From assembly GCA_046154695.1 (NCBI GenBank), contig JBJXFI010000176.1, forward strand, positions 1-32,715: 32,715 bases of DNA. The letters run 5' to 3'. Below the pieces are notes generated by a model. That model searched no databases, was not told the DNA's origin, and worked only from the letters and a program-made list of their open reading frames with translations. A program made the translations under genes and the position numbers. This DNA is from DALYLB01 sp046154695 (GTDB lineage Bacteria; Acidobacteriota; Blastocatellia; RBC074). Positions 7,861 through 15,975 of the stretch are shown here, piece after piece; within the stretch, counting starts at the first letter, position 1; each line of letters starts with the position of its first letter.

Positions 7861-8970
7861 CTACTTCTTTCCGGCCTTTGTCGCCTTGCGCGCTGGTTTG
7901 GCGGGTTCTGCCGCGGCCTTGCGCGTGCGCTTGGGCTTGATCGGCTCGGTGATCTGTTCAATGACCTGGTTGATCATGCCGGTGGCCTTGCGCGCCACCT
8001 TGCCGGCCCCGTCCACGAATCCCTGCGCAAGTTCGCCCGAAGCCGAAGCGTCCTGATTGAGCCATTTGTGCCAGCGGTGATAACCGCTCGTCGGCATGCC
8101 GTTCCTGGCATAATCGACGAGCATTCGCGCAACCGCGTCCGTGACCCAGTCGAAATAGGGCTCGGTCACCGACCAGATATCCGCGTCGGGAGCCGGGTTG
8201 GTGAAATCGATCGCGTACGGGATGCCGTCCTTGATCGCGAACTCGACGGTGTTCAGATCGTATCCGAGCGCCTCATTGAGGAGAATCGTCTCGCGAATGA
8301 TCCGGTCCTTGAGGTCGCCCGAGAGTCCCAGCTCCTCCTGCGGCAGATAGCGGCGGTTCTTGGGATCGTACGGCATGACCATGACCTCCCGGCGGCCGAC
8401 GCCATAGCAGCGCACATAAGAGTCGAAGTCGATGAACTCCTGCAGCGTCATCGCCAGCGTCCCCGAGCGATCATACGATTCCCACAACTCCTCCAGTGAA
8501 TGGACCTTGTACACATCCTTCCACCCGCCTCCATCGTGCGGCTTCAAAATCGCCGGCATCCCGATGTGCTCGACAATCCCATTCCAGTCGAGCGGATATT
8601 CCAGATTGCGCAGGCTCGCATCGGTCACCCCCTGCTTGTAAGACTTTTGCGGAAGCAGGATCGTCCGCGGCACCGTCACCCCAAGCCGGGTCGCCAGCGA
8701 ATAGCCGAAGAACTTCTCATCGGCCGACCACCAGAACGGGTTGTTGACCACAATGGCGCCGTTCAGAACCGCATGCTTCAAATAGGACCGGTAAAACGGA
8801 ATCTCGTGCGAGATTCGATCGAAGATCAACCGATACTCGGTCCCATCTCCCATCCGGATGCCGCCGATCTTGATGTATTCCGCCGTCACCCCGGCGCCCA
8901 TCCCATTGATCTTTTCAATGAGCGCCGGTGGAAAGCTGTTCTCCATCCCGACCAGGATTCCAATTTTCAT
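7861..8970 (-). CDS. ATP-grasp ligase (RimK-like) with histone-like basic tail
   Basis: A 369-residue ATP-grasp protein that should activate a carboxylate as an acyl-phosphate for ligation to an amine or thiol. The glycine-rich nucleotide loop is LKPHDGGGWKDVY (142-154). The metal/ATP-binding C-terminal motif reads VEFAIKDGIPYAIDFTNPAPD (about 242-262), with Asp and Asn in the usual Mg-ligand positions. The last roughly 35 residues (335-369) are Lys/Arg/Ala/Pro-rich, resembling histone H1-like tails, and lie outside the catalytic fold. ATG at 8970 has an ideal AAGGAG seven bases upstream; the in-frame extension to 9021 lacks this. It is followed on the same strand by the GCS2 ligase. The substrate is unknown. 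The 287-bp divergent region to the next gene shows only short GC hairpins. Confidence 0.85.
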   Translation of the reverse strand: MKIGILVGMENSFPPALIEKINGMGAGVTAEYIKIGGIRMGDGTEYRLIFDRISHEIPFYRSYLKHAVLNGAIVVNNPFWWSADEKFFGYSLATRLGVTVPRTILLPQKSYKQGVTDASLRNLEYPLDWNGIVEHIGMPAILKPHDGGGWKDVYKVHSLEELWESYDRSGTLAMTLQEFIDFDSYVRCYGVGRREVMVMPYDPKNRRYLPQEELGLSGDLKDRIIRETILLNEALGYDLNTVEFAIKDGIPYAIDFTNPAPDADIWSVTEPYFDWVTDAVARMLVDYARNGMPTSGYHRWHKWLNQDASASGELAQGFVDGAGKVARKATGMINQVIEQITEPIKPKRTRKAAAEPAKPARKATKAGKK

Positions 8971-9269
8971 ATGTTGACTCCTTCTATCTATTCTTTTCCG
9001 TACATCGGGCTTCTGGCCCATGACGTTCGTATTTTTTATCGATGAGGACGATGATTAATGCGGCGCGGGCCTCCGCGCCGAACTGCAAGAAGAACCGCTG
9101 GCGCCGTTCCTTCCGGCGCGATACACTCCCGGGCCGGTTCCAGGGAAAATCGCGGGACGGAAATCGCTCTCCCGCGAAGAGCCACTGGCGATAGTTGCGC
9201 ACTGTGAGTTATGATTCCTTGAAATTAAACTGTGAAGTGTAGGATTCAGGTGGGAAGGTGTCAAATCAA

Positions 9270-10148
9270 ATGCTGGTAACGAAGTCGGCGATGCGCTCGC
9301 AGCGCCTCATCACGGACCCGGTCATTCTCGCTTTTTGCCTTTGCCTGTCCATGGCGGCGGCGCGGCCGGTCTTTGGGCAGGAGGAAAAGGCCGCCGCCAA
9401 AGCGCAGAAGGCGCAGAAGGCGCAAATCGTGCCGAAGCCCGAAGACGTCGTCGAGCGCGCCATTCTGGCGTATGGGTCCCGGGTGGCCGTCTATGGCGTG
9501 CAGCGCAATGGAACGCTGCGCGCGCTGGTCAAGTTCATCGGGCCCGACGGCGCCCGCGAGGGCAAGTCGGTCACCAGATTCATTCGCAAACCGACGCTCA
9601 AGGAAGATCTGCTGATGATCGATCTGGAGCTGCCCGGCACGAAATACATCATTGGCTTCGACGGGAAACAGACCTGGGCGATCCACGATGGCGAGATTCA
9701 GGAGCCGGGCGCCGACGCCGTTCGCGGATTCCGCTCGGCCCACGAGCATAGTTACGAGGCTCTCCTTCGCTACAAGGAGAACTCCTCCAAGCTGGAATAT
9801 GCGGGCTCCTACAAGCTGGCGACGCTCGAACTGGACCTCATCGACCTGATCACTCCCGAAGGCGTGCGCACACGGTACGAGATCAGCAGAAAGTCGGGCC
9901 ACGTCATCTACCTCGCCTATGAGGAGAAGCCGGAGGCAAACGCTCCCCCCGTCAAATACCGGCTCTATTTCAAAAACTTCCGCTGGATCCAGAATACGCT
10001 CGTCCCCTATGAGACGGTGGTCTACCAGGACGACAAGGTCATCGAGGAGCGGCGGGTCGTCGAGTCGGTCTTCAATGTGCAGCTCGAAGAGAAGGCCTTC
10101 AAGGCCGAAAACGTCCTAAAACCGGCCGACGCGCTCGATAAACCATAA
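9270..10148 (+). CDS. Secreted LolA-like outer membrane lipoprotein-sorting-type protein
   Basis: A roughly 292-residue exported protein. A hydrophobic signal segment (VILAFCLCLSMAAA) ends near VFGQ, followed by an Ala/Lys/Gln repeat (AAKAQKAQKAQ). The mature part has alternating beta strands with phrases such as MIDLELPGTKYIIGFDGKQTW and YEISRKSGHVIY, typical of LolA/LppX-fold periplasmic proteins found in many copies in Acidobacteriota. It may bind lipid or lipoprotein, but this is inferred from fold resemblance only. The start is uncertain: GTG at 9258, ATG at 9270 and ATG at 9291 are all in frame. I prefer 9270, which has GGGAAGG about 11 bases upstream. It is divergent from the ATP-grasp gene and lies 133 bp before the next secreted protein on the same strand. 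Confidence 0.7.
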   Translation: MLVTKSAMRSQRLITDPVILAFCLCLSMAAARPVFGQEEKAAAKAQKAQKAQIVPKPEDVVERAILAYGSRVAVYGVQRNGTLRALVKFIGPDGAREGKSVTRFIRKPTLKEDLLMIDLELPGTKYIIGFDGKQTWAIHDGEIQEPGADAVRGFRSAHEHSYEALLRYKENSSKLEYAGSYKLATLELDLIDLITPEGVRTRYEISRKSGHVIYLAYEEKPEANAPPVKYRLYFKNFRWIQNTLVPYETVVYQDDKVIEERRVVESVFNVQLEEKAFKAENVLKPADALDKP

Positions 10149-10281
10149 AAACAGGAGTGGCCGAGACTTTCAAAAAGTTGCCCCCGTTTCATTTTCGATG
10201 GATGCACTGCCGGCGCCGATTCCTGTCGGGGCCGCTCTCAGCCCCCCATTCCAAAACCATCCCTTTCGCGAGGTAATCTGT

Positions 10282-11076
10282 TTGGGTCCACAAAATCGAT
10301 GTAATCCGCGCGTACAGGGCATCGGGCGCGCCCTTCTGGGGCTCCTGTTGTTTCTTTCGTCCCCGCTCGCCGCCATCGCGCAGAGCCCGCCCGCAAAGGG
10401 GAAATCGCCATCGCGCCGGATCAGCTTTGCCGAGGGAAAGAGGCTTCTCAGCGGCCAGAGGGAAGGCAACGAAACAAACCAGCCGGGCCGCTTCACCCGA
10501 AGCATCCTCGACGACGGACGCGTCCTGGAACTCTTCTATCCGATCACCGTTCGGGCAACGAGCCGCGGGTCCGGCCGGGCGGGGGCGCCCGGATATGGCG
10601 TCCTTTACGAGTCGGAGTCCGCGTTCCGCGAGATCTCGCGCCCGCACCATATGCTCGAAGAGCTGATCCCCGACGGGCGGGGCTTCGTCGCCAGCATCCC
10701 GCAGCTCATCACGCGCCTCGAAAAGCGGCTGGGCCGGCTCGACTATTCGAGAGAGAGCCTGCGGCGCCTGGACGGGCTGGTCGCCGGATTCCACAGCACC
10801 CACACGACCGCCCAAACCGATCCCCGGCTGTTCCAGGAACTGACCGCCTATTACGGCGAAACCCTGCGGCGCGCCCTGAACGCCGAATGGAGGATCCGCG
10901 AGGAGAAGCTCGGGAAGACCCACGTGCAGACCGAACCCAATCTCGCCTTCCTCAACGGCGGGAAACCCAGAGAGATCAAGCCCTGGAGCAGCGTCATCAC
11001 CGCGCTCTTCGATGAGGATAAACGCGGCATCCGCCTGGCAAAGGTCTTCGACGCGGATCTCGCGGCTTCCAAATGA
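10282..11076 (+). CDS. Secreted protein of unknown function
   Basis: I do not recognise a firm family. From TTG at 10282, which has GAGG seven bases upstream, the product is 264 residues and begins with a clean signal peptide (ALLGLLLFLSSPLAAIA, then QS). ATG at 10198 would add 28 residues with no visible ribosome site, so I prefer TTG. The C-terminal half contains FQELTAYYGETLRRALNAEW and an IKPWSSVITALFDED stretch. These resemble small domains with a conserved YxGE-x3-R...W pattern (DUF3806-like), but this is a weak impression. The stop codon lies inside the first unit of a 10-bp tandem repeat. The next gene is convergent. Periplasmic location is predicted. Confidence 0.65.
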   Translation: MGPQNRCNPRVQGIGRALLGLLLFLSSPLAAIAQSPPAKGKSPSRRISFAEGKRLLSGQREGNETNQPGRFTRSILDDGRVLELFYPITVRATSRGSGRAGAPGYGVLYESESAFREISRPHHMLEELIPDGRGFVASIPQLITRLEKRLGRLDYSRESLRRLDGLVAGFHSTHTTAQTDPRLFQELTAYYGETLRRALNAEWRIREEKLGKTHVQTEPNLAFLNGGKPREIKPWSSVITALFDEDKRGIRLAKVFDADLAASK

Positions 11077-11110
11077 TGGCAAATGATGGCAAATGATGGC
11101 AAATGATGGC
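11071..11110. repeat. Four perfect tandem copies of a 10-bp unit
   Basis: AAATGATGGC is repeated four times without a mismatch. The first copy supplies the final Lys codon and the TGA stop of the upstream secreted protein; the other three are untranslated in that frame. Because the stop is in copy one, changes in copy number would not alter the protein but would change the 3' untranslated region. Confidence 0.95.
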
Positions 11111-11149
11111 TTCGGCCGCGATGGCCGGGCCCCTGGCGCGCATTCGGGC

Positions 11150-11509
11150 TTATTTCACGATCAGACGGCGGACGGTCTCGACGAGTTCCGAGACCTGAAA
11201 GGGCTTTTCGATGAAGGCGTCGCAGGAGTCCCTGATCAGGCGGGATTTTTCGCTGTTGTTCTGCCCCGAGACGGCAAGAACCTTGATGCTGGAGAGTTGT
11301 GGATTGGCCTTGATTCGGCGCGTGGCCTCGACCCCATCCATCACGGGCATATCGAGATCCATCACGATGACGTCGGGATGTTCCGTTTCGGCAAGAGCTA
11401 CCGCTTCCAGGCCGTTGGAGGCCTGGGTGACGTTGTAATCGTCTTCGAGCGCGTAGATCAGCATGCGCCGCACGCCCTCCACGTCATCCACGATCAATAC
11501 CTTTGTCAA
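11150..11509 (-). CDS. Single-domain response regulator (CheY-like receiver)
   Basis: A 119-residue stand-alone receiver domain. It has the acidic pair Asp8-Asp9, phospho-acceptor Asp51 in MDLDMPVMDG, the switch Ser81 (AVSGQ) and the invariant Lys102 in EKPF. There is no output domain, so it acts by protein contact, as CheY or Spo0F does, in a phosphorelay or motility/adaptation pathway. No histidine kinase is in the window. Translation starts at TTG (11509), preceded by GAGG six bases upstream. The gene ends convergently against the tandem repeat and secreted-protein gene. Confidence 0.93.
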   Translation of the reverse strand: MTKVLIVDDVEGVRRMLIYALEDDYNVTQASNGLEAVALAETEHPDVIVMDLDMPVMDGVEATRRIKANPQLSSIKVLAVSGQNNSEKSRLIRDSCDAFIEKPFQVSELVETVRRLIVK

Positions 11510-11860
11510 GCGACACCTCGAAGCTGCTCTCGCTCTTGATTTCGGAGCCGGTCAACTCGGACACGAATTTGAGATCCGAAGGACACGCATCCCTCGAACG
11601 GGGTTATCAAATCGCTTTGGGAAAAAGGCCGGATTCAGTGCAACGGGGGAGCGGCACGATCCCGAGCAACCCGATCCGCTCGGGGGCTTGTGCCACGTTG
11701 CGCCGGAACAGTCCAGGCGAGAAACATCGGGCTTGGCGGGCTCGATTGAGTCTCACCAGACAAGTGTGAAGAATCGCGATGATCCGGGGCAACTGATGCA
11801 TATCCGCGCTTCTATGCTTAGCGATGTGTGTACACGGCGAGATGCCGTTCAGGGGTTCGG
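11510..11860. other. Long leader between promoter and receiver gene
   Basis: About 350 bases with lower coding character lie between the likely start of transcription and the receiver start. Short open frames exist on both strands, but none has a ribosome site or recognisable sequence. It may be a long 5' untranslated region or hold an unannotated small RNA; I cannot tell. Confidence 0.35.
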
Positions 11861-11897
11861 CGCGCGGATTATACCCAAAATACGAAAAAAGTGTACA
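11828..11897 (-). promoter_or_regulatory. Leftward promoter with paired GTGTACA palindromes
   Basis: On the minus strand a perfect TATAAT (11868-11873) is preceded by TGTACA (11892-11897) at 18 bp, predicting a start near 11861. GTGTACAC (11828-11835) and GTGTACAG (11891-11898) share the same core. They are centred 63 bp apart, close to six helical turns; one overlaps the -35 and the other lies about 30 bp into the transcript. This layout would suit a dimeric repressor forming a loop, which is inference. The promoter would serve the receiver gene. Confidence 0.55.
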
Positions 11898-11952
11898 GGC
11901 CGAAGCGACTTTATGGGACAAAAGATGAAATTAGATTTTCCCGGGGCGAGTC

Positions 11953-12933
11953 TCAGGAATTGACGTTGAGGGGGCGCTCTTCGCCCTCGGTCCGGCTGGA
12001 GGCGCCGGATCGACCGGGTTTTCCGAGCAGATGGATCGCGAGCTCGATTTTCGAGGCGAGGACGCCGGCGACGATCAGCGTTGCGCCGATCCACCCGCGC
12101 ACGCCCAGGCGCTCTCCGAGGACCAGATAGGCAAAGACGGCCGCGGTCGCCGGTTCGAGCGCGTAGAGAATCGCGGCATGCGTGGAGGAGACCTTTCCCT
12201 GCGCCCAGGTCTGCACGAGGGCCGCCACGAAGGTGACCATCACGGCCATATACCCGATCTGCGCGCCGAATTTCCAATCCATGAGATTTTCGCGGGTCTC
12301 CAGGCCGAGCCCCCGTAGCAGAAAAAAGCCCAGATAGGCCAGCAGCGCCACGGTCATGACCTGAACGGCCGCCAGCGTTCGAATATCGCTTCCCCGGGCG
12401 AACGCGCTCGTCGCGGCGATATGAGTCGCCCAGGCGATCGCGGCCAGAAGCACCAGCAGATCCCCCCAGTTGATCGCTTCCCCCCGCGTCGGAAAACTGA
12501 GCAGCGCGAATCCCGCGACCGCGATCGCCAGCCCAACCATCTGGTTTCTTGACGGCCGCGCATGAAAGAGCAGAAAGCCGAGAACGGGGGTGAAGACCAG
12601 ATAAAGCCCCGTGATGAATCCCGCCTTCGAGGCCTGGGTGAAACTCAGTCCCGCCACATAAAACGCGATTCCCGCAAAACTGCAGACCCCGAGAAGCGCG
12701 CCCCGAAGCACCTCCGCGGGTTCGCTCCGCCGCAAATGCTTCGAGAACATCAGGGCGAAACAGACCGACGCCAGCCCGAACCGCATCGATGTGTAAAACG
12801 CCGGGGAATGCGTGGCAAGAATGCTCTTCGTGATGACGTGCGACGTTCCCCACATGAGCGCCAGCGCGATCAGTGCGAGATCCGAAAGACCGATGCCGGA
12901 GGGAAGTGAGGGCGATGTCTGTTTTAATTCCAT
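11953..12933 (-). CDS. EamA/DMT-family transporter
   Basis: A 326-residue inner-membrane protein of the drug/metabolite transporter superfamily. Ten hydrophobic segments form two EamA repeats: the first opens with LALIALALMWGTSHVITKSIL and ends near FLLFHARPSRNQMVG, the second begins NWGDLLVLLAAIAWATHIAAT. The second repeat ends in the characteristic YALEPATAAVFAYLVLGERL-x6-GA stretch. Members export amino acids, metabolites or drugs, and the substrate here is not predictable. The start at ATG 12933 has no strong ribosome site. The hydrophilic C-tail is Arg/Gly/Glu-rich. Flanking genes are on the same strand with 130 bp upstream, and the promoter region of the receiver gene begins just after its stop. 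Confidence 0.92.
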   Translation of the reverse strand: MELKQTSPSLPSGIGLSDLALIALALMWGTSHVITKSILATHSPAFYTSMRFGLASVCFALMFSKHLRRSEPAEVLRGALLGVCSFAGIAFYVAGLSFTQASKAGFITGLYLVFTPVLGFLLFHARPSRNQMVGLAIAVAGFALLSFPTRGEAINWGDLLVLLAAIAWATHIAATSAFARGSDIRTLAAVQVMTVALLAYLGFFLLRGLGLETRENLMDWKFGAQIGYMAVMVTFVAALVQTWAQGKVSSTHAAILYALEPATAAVFAYLVLGERLGVRGWIGATLIVAGVLASKIELAIHLLGKPGRSGASSRTEGEERPLNVNS

Positions 12934-13063
12934 TAAAAACCGTCGGGCGAAAATCGTGCGGGAGATATCGATACTGGGCGGATCCGGTCGGAAACAACCA
13001 TCAAGATAAACAAGACGGGCGGGCTTGGCAAGATGAAAATGGGCCGAAAAGCGCGCCCGTCGC

Positions 13064-13711
13064 CTATTCGTCGGACGGGGCCTTCTTCCCTTCCGTCTTG
13101 AAATAGGGCTTCACATGAACCCGCCGGCCGGCCGCCTCCAGGGACGATTCGAGCAGTTGCCGGACCGACGCGACCGCCTGGTCCTTGGCGACCTTGACGA
13201 TCTCGGGCGCGTTCCCCATCCGCTCCAGCGTGGGGCGAACCATCTTCTCGGTGGCCTGTTCGAGCTGATTGCCGATGCCCGATTCCGTGCGCAGGATGTC
13301 GAGGGATTTGATCAGCTCCGCCTTCCCCAGATCGGGATCGATCGAGAGAATCCGAACATCCGGCAGCGGGACCCAGAGCGTCTGCGTTATCTCGTCATAC
13401 TCCATCTTTCCGCGATCGATCTCCGCGAGATTGACCGCATAGTGAATCGTCGCGGGCACGATCCGGGCCACCTCGGCGTTGCCGTAGACCTGTTCATCCT
13501 TCTGCCGGACGACGGCCTGCACATACGCGCGCGTGGTGACGAGCTGGCTCTCCCGCTCGAGCTTCAGTATCGTCGCGCCCGCCGTTTCGACCACGCCGCC
13601 GCCGGGGATGACCCTGTCGAGAAAATTCTTTCCCGTCGAGATCGAATAGATGACGAACAACAACGCGCCCAGGCATACGACCGTGACCGCTTTCCAGAAT
13701 CCATCCGTCAT
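13064..13711 (-). CDS. DUF4230 family membrane-anchored protein
   Basis: A 215-residue protein with one N-terminal transmembrane helix (about 8-27, VTVVCLGALLFVIYSI) and a soluble domain. The domain shows the DUF4230 pattern: a strand LVTTRAYVQAVV, then ATIHYAVNLAEIDRGKM, then LWVPLPDVRILSIDPDLGKAEL. Function of the family is unknown. The topology suggests a periplasmic or extracytoplasmic domain. ATG 13711 has AGGAG eight bases upstream, and that site lies in the 15-bp gap after the methyltransferase stop, so the two genes are very likely cotranscribed. The Lys/Pro-rich C-terminus is short. Confidence 0.85.
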   Translation of the reverse strand: MTDGFWKAVTVVCLGALLFVIYSISTGKNFLDRVIPGGGVVETAGATILKLERESQLVTTRAYVQAVVRQKDEQVYGNAEVARIVPATIHYAVNLAEIDRGKMEYDEITQTLWVPLPDVRILSIDPDLGKAELIKSLDILRTESGIGNQLEQATEKMVRPTLERMGNAPEIVKVAKDQAVASVRQLLESSLEAAGRRVHVKPYFKTEGKKAPSDE

Positions 13712-13726
13712 AAGAGGTTCTCCTGT

Positions 13727-14650
13727 CTACGCGAGCTCGTCCGCAAACGGGTTGCTGTTCTGCCACCCCGTCCGCCCTGTCCGCCTGAAATGCTCCAATC
13801 TGCGAATTGTGACCTCGCAGAATATCGGATCAATGTCCATTGTCTTGCAAGTGCGCCCGGCGATTTCCGCGGCCAGCAGGGTCGTTCCCGAGTGGGCGAA
13901 GAAGTCGAGCACGGCCTCTCCCGGCGTGGAACTGGCGTCCAGAAGGCGGGCGATCGCCTTGAGCGGCTTCTGCGCGTAACACCCGTTGACATTCTCTTCC
14001 ATGCGGTAAAAGACCTGCTGAACGTCGATCCAGACGTTGCCGGCCCGGATCGTCGCGCCGCGCCCCCGTTCGATATTCTCGGTGCGCTGCCCGCTGACCT
14101 CCTTGTAGTACCCCCGGACAGCCTTGGGAATGTCGGTGTATTGCGGGGTGAACGCGGGCTTCCCCTTCGTGTAATAGAGCAGCTCCTGGCGGACACTCAT
14201 CCAGTTTCGCTGGGTGCCATACCCGCGCTGATTGCGCACCGTGAGGAAGCTCCGCGAGGTGAAGGAGGCGCCCCGCATCATGAGCATCAGTTCCGGCAGG
14301 GGCGCGAAGCCCGCCCGCTGATCCGCGCCGACCCACAGGTAGAGGGCGCTGTCGGGGGCGAGCACCTCGGCCGTATGACCGACCACGCGGCGGCACCACT
14401 CGACATACTCGTCCGTCGTCCGCTGATCGAATGCGATGAAATTATACGGCAGATCGTGGATCGCCAGCCGCGCGGGCTCTTTTCCGCAGAGCTTCATCAC
14501 GTCCTTGCGCGAAGCCGCGTCGAGGCATCCGACGCGATGGCCCCGGCGGCGATCGCGCCACACCTCCCCCGGCCCGAGCCGGCAATGCGGAAGCAGCCGC
14601 TGCCGCAGGGTGTCATCGCGGTCGAGCCGCGCGAGCGGTTGATTGAGCAT
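13727..14650 (-). CDS. Orphan DNA methyltransferase, beta class (N6-adenine or N4-cytosine)
   Basis: A 307-residue SAM-dependent DNA aminomethyltransferase. The catalytic motif IV is DLPYN (66-70), a variant of D/N-PP-Y, within RLAIHDLPYNFIAFD. The SAM-binding motif I is near the C-terminus, DFFAHSGTTLLAAE (about 249-262). Catalytic motif first and SAM motif last is the beta-class order, with the target-recognition region (LTVRNQRGYGTQRNW onward) between them. The N-terminus resembles the CLDAASRKDV-type lead-in (usually GD-x6-DV) of phage and chromosomal orphan enzymes. No restriction endonuclease gene is adjacent, so a regulatory or mobile-element-derived role is more likely than a complete restriction system. 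I chose ATG 14650 over the open extension to 14773. DUF4230 follows within 15 bp. The radical SAM gene is divergent. Confidence 0.88.
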   Translation of the reverse strand: MLNQPLARLDRDDTLRQRLLPHCRLGPGEVWRDRRRGHRVGCLDAASRKDVMKLCGKEPARLAIHDLPYNFIAFDQRTTDEYVEWCRRVVGHTAEVLAPDSALYLWVGADQRAGFAPLPELMLMMRGASFTSRSFLTVRNQRGYGTQRNWMSVRQELLYYTKGKPAFTPQYTDIPKAVRGYYKEVSGQRTENIERGRGATIRAGNVWIDVQQVFYRMEENVNGCYAQKPLKAIARLLDASSTPGEAVLDFFAHSGTTLLAAEIAGRTCKTMDIDPIFCEVTIRRLEHFRRTGRTGWQNSNPFADELA

Positions 14651-14726
14651 AGCGGGATTTGACTTTACGCGGTAAACAACGCTAAATAGCGGGTTGATCT
14701 TCCCTGATAAAATTGTCCGTTTTTCC

Positions 14727-14761
14727 CACGTCGACTTCCCACGTCGACTCTTCACGTCGAC
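14727..14761. repeat. Three 13-bp direct repeats upstream of the radical SAM gene
   Basis: CACGTCGAC occurs at 14727-14735, 14740-14748 and 14753-14761, exactly 13 bp apart, each embedded in a CCACGTCGACTTC-like unit. The core contains the palindrome GTCGAC. They end 34 bp before the start codon of the radical SAM gene, in the divergent region with the methyltransferase. Possible regulator binding sites, or a simple tandem duplication in the leader. Confidence 0.85.
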
Positions 14762-14795
14762 CCTCCACATCAAGAGGAATCTTCGAGAGGATTAT

Positions 14796-15944
14796 ATGAA
14801 CTACAACCTCGAACTTATCAAGCGATACGGCAGCGTCCTGATGGGGGGCGTCACCTCCCCGGTGATTCTCAATATTCTGATCACCTCCGTCTGTGACATG
14901 CGCTGCTCCCACTGTTTCTTCACGGAAGAGCTGGATGACAAGTCCCGCAAGAAGAACCAGATGACGACGGCCCAGCTGGCGCGCATCAGCGAGACGCTGG
15001 GCGGACGGCTGCCGATCCTGATCATCGCCGGGGGCGAGCCCTTCACGCGCAAGGACCTTCCGGAGGTCGTCCGGGCATTCTATGAAAACAACGGCCTCGA
15101 ATCGGTCTACCTGATGTCGAACGGGGGAATTCAGCAGCGAATCATGCCGGATGTCACCCGAATCCTCGATGAGTGCCCGAATCTGAATGTCACGGTGGCG
15201 CTCGGCATCGACGGCCTGAAGGAGGATCACGAGAAGATCCGCGGCAAGGAGGGCAGTTGGGATCGCGCGATCTCGACGGCGCGCCAGCTCCAGGAGATTC
15301 AGCGCGAAATCCCGCGCCTCGATGTCCAGACCTGCACCTGCTTTATGAACTCCAACCAGGACCGGATCTTCGAGTGGTACGACTTTCTCCGCTACGAGCT
15401 CAAGCCAGACAAGATCAACGTCAACTACATCCGCCCGCCCTCGGCCGATGCCCGGGAACTCGAGATCGACATCAGCCGGTACCGCCAACTCGCGGCCATG
15501 ATCGATGACGACTCGCAGCGCGGCGTCATCAAGAATCATTACAGCGGCAAGGGCGGTTATTTCAAGGCGGCCGTGGATATTTATATGCATGAGCTGATCG
15601 CCCGGACCGAAATTGAGCAAAAGGCCCAGCTTCGCTGCCACGCCGGCACGACGGGCGGCGTGATTTACGACGAGGGGACCGTGTCGAGCTGCGAGAATCT
15701 CGACCCGGTCGGAAATCTGCGCGATTACGACTGGAATTTCTGGGCGCTGTGGAACTCCCCGGAGATGAAGGTTCGCCGCGAGCACGTAAAGAACGACTGT
15801 TTCTGCACGCATGAGTCGAACTGCTATTATCCTTCGCTCGCCTTCAATCCGAAGCATCTGGTGAAGATCAAGCGGCTGGAGCGGCAATTGAAGAAATCGC
15901 ACGCGGCAGGCGCGGAACCGGTGCTGGCTCCGCGGCCGGCATAA
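14796..15944 (+). CDS. Radical SAM enzyme with SPASM-like C-terminal cysteines
   Basis: A 382-residue radical S-adenosylmethionine protein. The cluster motif CDMRCSHC (Cys33, 37, 40) coordinates the 4Fe-4S that cleaves SAM, and GGEPF (79-83) is the SAM-binding motif. Extra cysteines at 281, 299, 335, 337 and 343 (CHAGTTGG, VSSCENL, CFCTHESNC) suggest an auxiliary cluster as in SPASM or twitch domains. The C-terminal tail is Ala/Pro-rich. The start at ATG 14796 has GAGAGG five bases upstream. The next gene, a glycolipid-type glycosyltransferase, follows after 31 bases, so the pair is an operon, and an SDR and a membrane glycosyltransferase follow. I infer a tailoring step on a lipid or saccharide, but a peptide substrate cannot be excluded; no short precursor peptide was seen nearby. 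Confidence 0.9.
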   Translation: MNYNLELIKRYGSVLMGGVTSPVILNILITSVCDMRCSHCFFTEELDDKSRKKNQMTTAQLARISETLGGRLPILIIAGGEPFTRKDLPEVVRAFYENNGLESVYLMSNGGIQQRIMPDVTRILDECPNLNVTVALGIDGLKEDHEKIRGKEGSWDRAISTARQLQEIQREIPRLDVQTCTCFMNSNQDRIFEWYDFLRYELKPDKINVNYIRPPSADARELEIDISRYRQLAAMIDDDSQRGVIKNHYSGKGGYFKAAVDIYMHELIARTEIEQKAQLRCHAGTTGGVIYDEGTVSSCENLDPVGNLRDYDWNFWALWNSPEMKVRREHVKNDCFCTHESNCYYPSLAFNPKHLVKIKRLERQLKKSHAAGAEPVLAPRPA

Positions 15945-15975
15945 CCCTTGGCATTCTTCCTCACGACGCCGACTC

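Noticed and set aside
11607..11921. A 104-residue leftward frame upstream of the receiver gene.
   Set aside because: Its start lies upstream of the predicted transcription start, there is no ribosome site, and the sequence has no domain or hydrophobic pattern.
14694..14713. TTGATC and TAAAAT as a promoter for the radical SAM gene.
   Set aside because: They are only 8 bp apart, too close for a sigma70 promoter. TTGACT (14659) with TAAATA (14683) is possible but weak.
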